Positions 1-6,902 of a DNA stretch of 7,836 nucleotides are shown piece by piece. Source of the DNA: Pseudomonadota bacterium (GTDB lineage Bacteria; Desulfobacterota; Desulfovibrionia; Desulfovibrionales; Desulfovibrionaceae); NCBI GenBank assembly GCA_023438245.1, contig JAEXRD010000055.1, positions 1-7,836 of the forward strand, read 5' to 3'. Both the position numbers and the translations under genes were made by a program. Position 1 is the first letter of the stretch. Each line of letters opens with the position of its first letter. Under the pieces are notes generated by a model. It worked only from the letters and a program-made list of their open reading frames with translations, ran no database searches and was not told where the DNA came from.

Positions 1-803
1 AGCGCGGTGTCGCGGTCCTCCATGTCGTGGGGCGCGGCCAACAGCGGGCGCAGGCGACCGGGGCCGGGACCGCCCGCGGCGCGCAGGGCGTAGGTCCAGG
101 CGCGTTCGGCCAGGGCAGGGGTGTCCAGCATGGCGCAGGCGGTCAGCAGGGCCTCGATGGTGGCCGGGCCGGGCTGGCCCGCGCCCTGGGCCTCCTCGCC
201 GTTCTTTTCCGGATCAGGCGCGGCCCCGGGCGTGGCGCTGGCCAGGGTGCGGGAAATGGCGTCCGGCAGCGGGCCGGCCAGGATGGCCTCGCGCAGGGGC
301 GGGGCCAGCTGCGCCCCGGATTCGGCCAGGGCCTTGAGGAACTGGAGCTGCTCGCGCACTTCCGCCTTGCCCGGCGCGGGCAGCAGGCTCTTGAGCCAGG
401 CGGCGTACTGCCGGTCCTGGGCCGGGCAGTCCTGGAGCAGCTCGTTGAGCGCGGCCAGGAAGTCCCGCTGGGGCAGGGTGGTGAGCACCGGGCCGATCTG
501 GGCCAGGGGCAGGGTGCGCCCCTGCACGAACAGCGAGGCCAGGGCGCGGCCGAAGCGGCCCATGCCGAAGAGCGTGTGCAGGGTGCGCTGCACCAGCGAG
601 GTCTCGCGCAGGGTGCGCGCCAGCACCAGCAGCCGCAGGGCGCAATCGGCCATGAGCGCCTGGTCCTCGGGCCCCAGGCGGCGGGCATCGCCCAGAGAGG
701 CCAGGCCGCCCAGCAGGCCGGGCAGGGCCTTGAGCACGCGCAGCCGGTCCGCGCCGCCCATGGCGCGGAGTGTAGCTGCCAATTCCGGGAGGAGTGCGCT
801 CAT
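1..803 (-). CDS. Unrecognised helix-rich (HEAT/ARM-like?) cytoplasmic protein, C-terminus cut off by window edge
   Basis: The reading frame opens with ATG at 803 and stays open to base 1, giving 267 residues with no stop, so the C-terminal part is outside the window. An in-frame TAG lies four codons upstream of this ATG, so the start cannot be moved further up. Only a weak Shine-Dalgarno (AGG) precedes it; M15 is a possible but no better start. There is no signal peptide or membrane segment. Residues 1-185 are Leu/Ala-rich and look like short amphipathic helices of solenoid type. Residues 189-212 are a Pro/Ala/Glu/Gly linker, followed by more helix. I cannot name a family, and the HEAT/ARM resemblance is impression only. 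Third-position G/C bias matches the neighbouring genes, which supports real coding. It lies 63 bases after pgm on the same strand and could be co-transcribed or have its own promoter. Confidence 0.8.
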   Translation of the reverse strand, partial: MSALLPELAATLRAMGGADRLRVLKALPGLLGGLASLGDARRLGPEDQALMADCALRLLVLARTLRETSLVQRTLHTLFGMGRFGRALASLFVQGRTLPLAQIGPVLTTLPQRDFLAALNELLQDCPAQDRQYAAWLKSLLPAPGKAEVREQLQFLKALAESGAQLAPPLREAILAGPLPDAISRTLASATPGAAPDPEKNGEEAQGAGQPGPATIEALLTACAMLDTPALAERAWTYALRAAGGPGPGRLRPLLAAPHDMEDRDTA

Positions 804-811
804 GTCATCAG

Positions 812-840
812 CCTATAGCCAGGATCGCGCCGGGAGTCGA
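812..840 (-). promoter_or_regulatory. Possible sigma70-type promoter for the left-edge gene
   Basis: On the minus strand TCGACT (840-835; four of six matches to TTGACA) is followed after 17 bases by TATAGG (817-812; four of six matches to TATAAT). Transcription would begin only a few bases from the ATG at 803, giving an almost leaderless message. That agrees with the poor Shine-Dalgarno of that gene. The -35 element lies inside one of two hairpins, so the match may be chance. Confidence 0.3.
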
Positions 841-863
841 GACTTCCGGCCCCGCGACGGGGC
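830..863 (-). terminator. Two back-to-back hairpins after pgm; possible weak terminator
   Basis: Just past the pgm stop, the minus-strand transcript can fold GCCCC/GGGGC around a five-base loop (863-849). It can then fold a second stem from CCGG..CCGG arms with an inner AGTC/GACT match (849-830). There is no T-tract after either stem, so this is not a standard intrinsic terminator. It could be a processing or 3'-end protection structure, or the two genes may simply read through. Confidence 0.35.
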
Positions 864-866
864 GGC

Positions 867-2531
<1,665 letters not shown>

Positions 2532-2557
2532 GGCTGTCTCCTGGTTATGTTCCGCGG

Positions 2558-3037
2558 CTAGCCGCGCTGCTGGCTGCACTCGGCCATCTTCCTGTCCATC
2601 TCGCGCAGGCGGGCGGCCAGTATCTCGCAGAACACCTTGTAGAACGCGGCCTGCACGGCCACGCGGTCCTGGTCCTTCAGGCGGTCGAAAATGGAGGCGT
2701 CCATGCCCAGGCACACGGTGGGGGCCAGCGCCGTCACCGTGGCCGAGCGCGGGCTGCCGTCGATGATGCCCATCTCGCCGAACACGTCGCCCAGGCGGCG
2801 CAGCCTGCCCAGCTCCAGGCCGCGGTGGACGATGCCCACCTCGCCCTGCACCAGGAAGTAGACCCAGCTGTCGTAGGTGCCTTCCTGGATGATGGTCTCG
2901 CCGGGCTCGTACTTGCGCAGCTTGGACACGCGCACCACCTCGGCCACCTGGCGCTCGTCCAGCAGGGCCAGGGCGGGCAGCTTGCGCATCTGCTCGATGG
3001 CCTCGGCGTTGTCGGGGTCGAATCGGAGTTCCTTCAT
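2558..3037 (-). CDS. Stand-alone cyclic nucleotide-binding (Crp/CNB-fold) domain protein
   Basis: The 159-residue product is a single cNMP-binding beta-roll. Residues 43-53 (YEPGETIIQEG) are the usual strand and turn of the fold. The phosphate-binding cassette runs from F86-G87-E88 to P96-R97-S98-A99-T100-V101, with the conserved Glu and Arg that contact ribose and phosphate in cAMP/cGMP-binding members. The C-terminal helix (about 124-153) resembles the lid helix. There is no helix-turn-helix, so it is not a Crp-type DNA-binding regulator, and there is no membrane segment or enzyme domain. I chose the ATG at 3037 because GAGGA sits four bases upstream. An in-frame ATG at 3076 would add 13 residues but abuts the T-run of a terminator-like hairpin and has only a G-run upstream. 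It sits immediately before pgm, suggesting a regulatory or partner role there; this is inference. The ligand cannot be told from sequence. Confidence 0.9.
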   Translation of the reverse strand: MKELRFDPDNAEAIEQMRKLPALALLDERQVAEVVRVSKLRKYEPGETIIQEGTYDSWVYFLVQGEVGIVHRGLELGRLRRLGDVFGEMGIIDGSPRSATVTALAPTVCLGMDASIFDRLKDQDRVAVQAAFYKVFCEILAARLREMDRKMAECSQQRG

Positions 3038-3077
3038 GCAATCCTCAATGCTGATCGTCCTCTGTGCATCTTGCATG

Positions 3078-3107
3078 AAAACCCCCGCGCGGGCACGGCC
3101 GGGGGTT
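3078..3107 (-). terminator. Intrinsic-terminator-like hairpin after the glycosyltransferase gene
   Basis: On the minus strand AACCCCC (3107-3101) pairs with GGGGGTT (3086-3080) around a 14-base GC-rich loop, with a short TTTT run at 3081-3078 (two of these T are inside the stem). It lies 27 bases past the glycosyltransferase stop and before the cNMP-binding gene. The T-run is short, so efficiency may be partial. Confidence 0.55.
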
Positions 3108-3133
3108 CACGGGGCCGCGGGGGGCGGAGGGGG
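3101..3133 (+). other. G-quadruplex motif between the glycosyltransferase and cNMP-binding genes
   Basis: The plus strand carries four G-runs of 5, 4, 6 and 5 bases (3101-3105, 3111-3114, 3119-3124, 3129-3133) separated by loops of 5, 4 and 4 bases. This meets the strict four-tetrad quadruplex pattern. The motif ends directly at the glycosyltransferase stop codon and its first run is an arm of the terminator-like hairpin. Because the flanking genes are on the minus strand, the G-rich strand is the transcription template and the RNA is C-rich. Folding is predicted, not shown. Confidence 0.6.
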
Positions 3134-4153
3134 TCAGGCCGAGGCCAGCCGCAGGGCCGCGTCGGCATAGTGGCGGCGGGTCTCCGGCGGGAAGGGCAGG
3201 GCCTCGTCCGCGGCCAGCATGGCGTAGGCCCGGGCCACCTCCTCGCGCGTCAGCTGCGCGTTCTCCCGCCGCCAGGCGGGCGCGCCGGTGCGCAGCAGCG
3301 TTGCGGCAAGGGCCAGAACGCTGCGGGCGCGGGCCTGGGCGCTGTGCAGCAGCCGGGCCTTCTTCTGGCCGTTGGCGGCGATCTCGGCCAGCCGGGGCGA
3401 GGCGAGCGCCTCCAGCGCGGTGCGGGCGGCGGCGGCCGCGTCGCCGCGCGGATAGGTGAGCATGTCGCGGCCCGGCTCGAACAGCTCGCACAGGCCGTTG
3501 TCCGTGGCCTCGGTGAGCACCGCCGCCCCGCAGCTCATGGCCTGGAACAGGCGGTAGTTCAGCTCGCCCACGGCGCTCTGGTTCAGCACGATGCGGCTGC
3601 GGCCGAACACCGGTGCGTAGTCGCCGGTCAGGTGCACCAGCGGCGCGCACCGGCGGAAGGCCTCCAGGAAGGGCCTGCGTCCGGGGTTCAGCGGCGGGTC
3701 GAGCGTGCCCACGAAGCTCACCGGGATGTCGCGTTCGGCCCCCCGGTCGTAGTCCAGCTCCGGGTCGCAGAACAGCGGCAGCCACTGGGCCGGGCGCGGC
3801 AGGCGCGGGTCCTGGAACAGGCGCAGGTAGTCGCGCTGAGCCACCAGCACGGCGTCGAAGCAGGCGCTGTAGGGCACGTGCCAGGGGTTGCAGTATTGGT
3901 CCACCGAGAGGCCGATGACCGCGCCGGGCAGGGTCTCCAGCCCCATGACCCAGGGCGGGCGGCACAGGTCGCACCAGAACGCCAGGTCCGGGCGGAAGCC
4001 GCGGGAATCCAGCAGCTCCCACAGGGCGCGGGTGGACAGCGGTTCGGAAAGCGGCACGTCGCAGTCCGGCGAGGGGCCGATGGCGAGCACCTCATGTCCC
4101 AGGGCGCGGAAGGCCGGGACGAGATGCAACCCTTCGAGGTTGAGAATGCGCAT
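3134..4153 (-). CDS. CgeB-like GT-B glycosyltransferase
   Basis: The 339-residue protein resembles the CgeB/Glyco_trans_1_2 group of GT-B fold glycosyltransferases, which move a sugar from a nucleotide-sugar donor. The recognisable part is the C-terminal donor-binding half: IPVSFVGTLDP at 143-153, then RIVLNQSAVGELNYRLFQAM starting at 187, CGAAVLTEATDNGL at 208-221 and ELFEPGRDMLTYP at 223-235. The N-terminal half (1-130) begins MRILNLEGLHLVPAFRALGH, a degenerate Rossmann start, and is less conserved. There is no signal peptide or transmembrane helix, so it should act at the cytoplasmic side. The ATG at 4153 follows GGAGG with six bases of spacing, a near-ideal site. It starts 89 bases after the M48 peptidase stop on the same strand with no clear terminator between, so the two may share a transcript. 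Acceptor and donor are unknown. Confidence 0.85.
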   Translation of the reverse strand: MRILNLEGLHLVPAFRALGHEVLAIGPSPDCDVPLSEPLSTRALWELLDSRGFRPDLAFWCDLCRPPWVMGLETLPGAVIGLSVDQYCNPWHVPYSACFDAVLVAQRDYLRLFQDPRLPRPAQWLPLFCDPELDYDRGAERDIPVSFVGTLDPPLNPGRRPFLEAFRRCAPLVHLTGDYAPVFGRSRIVLNQSAVGELNYRLFQAMSCGAAVLTEATDNGLCELFEPGRDMLTYPRGDAAAAARTALEALASPRLAEIAANGQKKARLLHSAQARARSVLALAATLLRTGAPAWRRENAQLTREEVARAYAMLAADEALPFPPETRRHYADAALRLASA

Positions 4154-4242
4154 GCCGTTCCTCCGTCTGGTTCGGAACCGGATGCGGTTGCGCCAGGGGG
4201 AGCGGGCGCGGAAATTGGCCCCAGCCTATCCGCTGCGTGGAA

Positions 4243-5538
4243 TTATTGCAAGGGCTTGGCTGATTGGGTGAGCTGGCCCAGGGCCCGGATGCGCTCCAGC
4301 ACGGGCGGGTGGCTGGCGGAGAGCAGCACCGTGAGCGGGTGCGCGGTGATCTCGGCCAGGTTGTCCGCCGAGAGCCGGGCCAGGGCCAGGACCAGCCCCT
4401 CGCCGTCTCCGGTGAGGCGCGCGGCGAAGGCGTCGGCCTGGAACTCGTGGCGGCGGGAGAGCGCGCCCATGGCCACTCCAAGGGCCAGCGACACCGGCCC
4501 GAAGAACAGGCTGAAGGCGGCCATGGCCCCGTGCGCCCCCGCGCCGCGCAGGCCCAGCCCGGCGGGGATCTCCGGATATTGCAGGAACAGCGCCAGCAGG
4601 CCGAAGAGCAGCCCCAGCTGGAGCACCCCGGCCCCCAGCCGCAGGGGGATGTGCCCCAGGCGCGCGTGCCCCATCTCGTGGGCCAGCACGGCCACCACCT
4701 CGCGGTCCGGGTGGCGCTGGAGCAGCGTGTCGTAGAGCGCGATGCGCCGCCTGCGCCCGAATCCGGCGAAGAAGGCGTTGGCCTTGGTGCTGCGGCGCGA
4801 GCCGTCCATCACCGAGATGTCGGAGAGCTCGAAGCCGCTGGCCCTGGCGGTGTTCTCCAGCGCCGTGCGCAGCGGCCCCGGCCCCAGCGGGGTGAAGGTG
4901 TTGAACAGCGGCAGGAGCCAGGACGGGGCCACGTGCTGCAGCCCCACCAGGGCCAGGGCGCACACCGCCCAGCTGGCCAGCCACGCCCCCGGACCGTAGG
5001 TGCCGAACAGCCACAGCGCCGCGCCCAGCAGCGGCCCGCCGATGAGCGCGGCCAGGGCCAGGGTCTTGAGCCTGTCCCCCACGAAGGTGCCCGGGCTGGT
5101 GGTGCCGAAGCCGAAGCGCCGCTCCAGGCCGAAGGTTCCGGCGATGTCGAAGGGCAGCCCGGCCAGGAAGCTCAACAGCCCCAGCAGGGCGAAGAAGGCC
5201 AGCCCGGCGGCGGTGTCGCCCAGGCCCAGCAGGGCCGCGCACTCCCGGCCCAGGCCCTCGGCCCAGGCCAGCCCGCCCGCCACGAGGAAGGCGCAGGTCA
5301 GCAGCAGTCCGGCCAGGTCCTGGGCGTTGGCCAGGCGGGCGCGGGCCAGGGAGTAGTCGCGCGCGGCGGCCAGGCGCTCCAGCTTGAGCACCTCGGCCAG
5401 GCCCGCGGCCATGTCGCCCGCCAGTTCGGCGGGCAGATCGGGTATGGGCCTGCGCACGTTCAGCACGCGCGCGGTCACGCCGAGCAGGGTCTCGGCGGCG
5501 AGCAGGGTCAGGCACAGGGCCAGAACGGGCGTCATCAT
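4243..5538 (-). CDS. M48 family integral-membrane zinc metallopeptidase (Ste24/CAAX prenyl protease 1-like)
   Basis: The 431-residue product carries the zinc site HEMGH at 287-291 (two His ligands and catalytic Glu288) and the third ligand Glu365 in EFQAD at 365-369. A C-terminal SHPP..ER motif at 409-415 is typical of Ste24/HtpX proteins. The N-terminal half matches the M48 N-terminal membrane domain, with hydrophobic segments at about 3-22, 75-95, 108-128, 158-178 and 187-207, and two more at 303-321 and 338-358. That gives about seven spans, as in Ste24, and the length also fits Ste24 rather than the shorter HtpX. Bacteria lack known prenylated CAAX substrates, so the role may be membrane-protein quality control (inference). 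Several ATGs occur at 5547, 5538 and 5535. I chose 5538 because GGAGGG then lies nine bases upstream; from 5547 it is only one or two bases away. Confidence 0.92.
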   Translation of the reverse strand: MMTPVLALCLTLLAAETLLGVTARVLNVRRPIPDLPAELAGDMAAGLAEVLKLERLAAARDYSLARARLANAQDLAGLLLTCAFLVAGGLAWAEGLGRECAALLGLGDTAAGLAFFALLGLLSFLAGLPFDIAGTFGLERRFGFGTTSPGTFVGDRLKTLALAALIGGPLLGAALWLFGTYGPGAWLASWAVCALALVGLQHVAPSWLLPLFNTFTPLGPGPLRTALENTARASGFELSDISVMDGSRRSTKANAFFAGFGRRRRIALYDTLLQRHPDREVVAVLAHEMGHARLGHIPLRLGAGVLQLGLLFGLLALFLQYPEIPAGLGLRGAGAHGAMAAFSLFFGPVSLALGVAMGALSRRHEFQADAFAARLTGDGEGLVLALARLSADNLAEITAHPLTVLLSASHPPVLERIRALGQLTQSAKPLQ

Positions 5539-5570
5539 GGGCGGCATCCCTCCGGGGCGTTTCGGCCACT

Positions 5571-5590
5571 GCGTAGGGGTAGCCCCACGC
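5571..5590. repeat. Hyphenated palindrome in the divergent control region
   Basis: GCGT-A-GGGG-TAG-CCCC-ACGC forms eight-base complementary arms with one extra A and a three-base centre. It lies 24-33 bases upstream of the M48 peptidase start, within the 183-base gap shared with the divergent TPR gene. It could be an operator or an RNA hairpin in the M48 leader. Confidence 0.45.
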
Positions 5591-5604
5591 CGCCGCCGCG
5601 TCAA
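5576..5604 (-). promoter_or_regulatory. Candidate promoter for the M48 peptidase gene
   Basis: On the minus strand TTGACG (5604-5599; five of six matches to the -35 consensus) is followed after 17 bases by TACCCC (5581-5576), a poor -10 element lying inside the palindrome. Only the -35 is convincing. An overlapping operator-like palindrome would suit repression, but this is inference. Confidence 0.25.
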
Positions 5605-5691
5605 CGCCAACGTGATCGCGCATGCTCGCGGACTTGCTAACGTTGCCGCGCTGGGGTAGTGCGTAGAAGCTTGCACAAAACGCCGCGCGCG

Positions 5692-5716
5692 CCTCCCCGG
5701 CCGGGGGCGCCGGAGG
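5692..5716 (+). promoter_or_regulatory. Possible Shine-Dalgarno-masking hairpin before the TPR gene
   Basis: The ribosome binding site GGAGG (5712-5716) can be drawn into a stem. CCGGC (5697-5701) pairs with GCCGG (5709-5713), and CCT (5692-5694) pairs with AGG (5714-5716) past a two-base bulge. A perfect 12-base palindrome CCCCGGCCGGGG (5695-5706) offers a competing fold that frees the site. In DNA this GC-rich such matches arise easily by chance. Confidence 0.3.
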
Positions 5717-5721
5717 GACGC

Positions 5722-6621
5722 ATGGACGCCAGCCCGAAAGCCGTACGCGAACACATCTCCCGCACCAAGTTCTATACCCAGCGCGGCGACATCCTGCGGG
5801 CCATGCGGGCCCTGGCGCAGTCCATGGGGCTCCTGGCCACGGGCAAGATCGTGGGCCGCGAGCGCATCGAGATCGGCATATTCCTGGAGGAGGCCGTGCG
5901 CCTGCTGGCCGACCAGGACATGATGAAGCGGCTTTTGCCCGGGGGCCTCAAGTACGCCAAGGGCAAGGAGCGCGAGGTGGCCGTCCAGCTCACGCGCATG
6001 GCCGACGCCCTGGAGGAGGCCATGCGCAAGCGCCGCGTGGAGGAGCGCCGCAAGCGGCTCGTGGAGCTGGACGAGATCATCCTGGGCGCGCAGGACCAGC
6101 TGCGCGAGAAGGCGCCGCTGGAGGCCCGCCGCCTGTTCCGCAAGGCCATGGAGCAGTTCGGGGAGGAGCCCGGCCTGCCCGTGGACATCGGCACCCGGCT
6201 GTTCATGGCCGGCCTGGCGCAGGAGTCCATGGAGTATTTCCAGAAGGGCATGGAGCTCAACCCGGGCGATCCGCGCCCCTACAACTACCTGTCGCAGTGC
6301 CATGAGATCCTGGGCGAGGCGGACAAGGCCGAGGAGATGATCCGCACCACGCTGCGGCGCTTCGGCCCCAACGAGGGGCTGTACGTGCGCCTGGGCAAGG
6401 CCGCGCTGGCCCGCCGCAACTGGGACGAGGCCCTCAATTGCGCCCAGGGCGCGCTGGCCATCAACCCCATCAACGACGAGGCCCACCGCATCGGCGCCGA
6501 GGCCAGCACCCGCGTGTACGGCAACCCCAAGGGCTACCTGAGGAGCGAGGCCAAGGAGCCCGGAGCGGCCCAGCCCCGGCCCCAGGCCGCCCCGGCCAAG
6601 GAGATCAAGCTCGATTTCTAG
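5722..6621 (+). CDS. Tetratricopeptide repeat protein of unknown function
   Basis: The 299-residue product has an alpha-helical N-terminal region (1-145), strongly charged at about 96-115 (MRKRRVEERRKRLVELDEI and following, possibly coiled coil). TPR units follow: about 152-182 (ending YFQKGMELNPGD), 185-216 (YNYLSQCHEILGEADKAEEM and on) and 219-252 (LYVRLGKAALARRNWDEALN and on, ending ALAINP). A Pro/Ala-rich tail (275-292) ends in KEIKLDF. There is no signal peptide, lipobox or membrane helix, so it is likely a cytoplasmic scaffold or adaptor. The ATG at 5722 follows GGAGG with five bases of spacing. A GTG at 5659 would add 21 Arg/Pro-rich residues from non-coding-looking sequence and is rejected. 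It is divergent from the M48 gene and upstream of the helicase, but the promoter-like sequence between argues for separate transcription. I recognise no named family for the N-terminal domain. Confidence 0.9.
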   Translation: MDASPKAVREHISRTKFYTQRGDILRAMRALAQSMGLLATGKIVGRERIEIGIFLEEAVRLLADQDMMKRLLPGGLKYAKGKEREVAVQLTRMADALEEAMRKRRVEERRKRLVELDEIILGAQDQLREKAPLEARRLFRKAMEQFGEEPGLPVDIGTRLFMAGLAQESMEYFQKGMELNPGDPRPYNYLSQCHEILGEADKAEEMIRTTLRRFGPNEGLYVRLGKAALARRNWDEALNCAQGALAINPINDEAHRIGAEASTRVYGNPKGYLRSEAKEPGAAQPRPQAAPAKEIKLDF

Positions 6622-6641
6622 GCCCCGGGGCAAGTCTTTGC

Positions 6642-6670
6642 TTGACACGGGGCGCAGCCATGCCTAGTTA
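6642..6670 (+). promoter_or_regulatory. Candidate sigma70-type promoter for the DEAD-box helicase
   Basis: A perfect TTGACA -35 element (6642-6647) begins 21 bases after the TPR stop. Seventeen bases later is TAGTTA (6665-6670), a weak -10 element that keeps only the leading TA. If used, transcription would start near 6677, at the foot of a strong hairpin, and give a helicase leader of about 225-230 bases. The -35 is persuasive; the -10 is not. Confidence 0.45.
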
Positions 6671-6673
6671 GCA

Positions 6674-6696
6674 GCGTCCGGGCACGAGCCCGGCGC
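6674..6696 (+). other. Strong stem-loop near the predicted 5' end of the helicase leader
   Basis: CCGGGC (6678-6683) and GCCCGG (6688-6693) pair perfectly around the tetraloop ACGA. GCG (6674-6676) and CGC (6694-6696) extend the stem past one bulged T. No T-run follows, so it is not a standard terminator of the TPR gene. A 5'-terminal stem of this kind can stabilise an mRNA. It could instead mark the TPR transcript's 3' end after Rho-dependent termination. Confidence 0.5.
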
Positions 6697-6902
6697 GGCA
6701 AACGTGCTTGAGAGACGAGGCCCATGCTGCAGGCCCGTCGCACATCCCTCCTGCTCATATCTGCCGAAGCGCACCCCCTGTCCCCGCCGAGCCAACCTCG
6801 CTCCACGGCCAGCAGCATCCGCCGCCAGGTCCGCTCCGTACCCGCCGCAAACGCTGGCGACTTTCGTCGCGTTGGGCCGCATTTCCAACCCAAGGATCTA
6901 CT
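6697..6902 (+). promoter_or_regulatory. Untranslated leader of the DEAD-box helicase with competing stems near the ribosome binding site
   Basis: This stretch has no convincing gene: third-position G/C bias drops in every frame compared with the flanking genes. GCGAC (6857-6861) pairs with GTCGC (6866-6870) around TTTC, extended by AAC (6850-6852) with GTT (6871-6873). GTTGG (6871-6875) can instead pair with CCAAC (6885-6889), or TTGGG (6872-6876) with CCCAA (6889-6893), the latter covering the first bases of the Shine-Dalgarno AAGGA (6892-6896). The outer part of the first fold and either second fold use the same bases, so they exclude each other. Long regulated leaders are known for cold-induced DEAD-box helicase genes such as E. 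coli deaD; extension to this gene is inference. Confidence 0.4.

Noticed and set aside
3038..3076. Longer start of the cNMP-binding protein at ATG 3076
   Set aside because: It abuts the T-run of a terminator-like hairpin and lacks a real Shine-Dalgarno. ATG 3037 has GAGGA at four bases. The longer form is not excluded.
4154..4242. Terminator or promoter between the M48 and glycosyltransferase genes
   Set aside because: There is only a short GGTTC/GAACC inverted repeat and no T-tract or convincing promoter pair. The 89 bases otherwise hold just the GGAGG ribosome binding site of the glycosyltransferase.
2825..4735. A 636-codon plus-strand open frame antisense to the cNMP-binding, glycosyltransferase and M48 genes
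   Set aside because: It is antisense to three well-supported genes with clear motifs. Its translation is low-complexity Gly/Ala/Gln/His/Arg, and long stop-free antisense frames are expected in very GC-rich DNA.
5659..5721. GTG start adding 21 residues to the TPR protein
   Set aside because: It has no Shine-Dalgarno, the added residues are Arg/Pro-rich, and an ATG at 5722 has an ideal GGAGG site.
6622..6645. GCCCCGGGGC and CAAG/CTTG repeats after the TPR stop as a terminator
   Set aside because: The first has no loop, the second is only four base pairs, and neither is followed by a T-run.
4243..6648. An 801-codon minus-strand frame extending the M48 peptidase upstream across the TPR gene
   Set aside because: The extension is antisense to the TPR gene and lacks homology-like character. 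The peptidase starts near 5538 beside a Shine-Dalgarno and a membrane helix.
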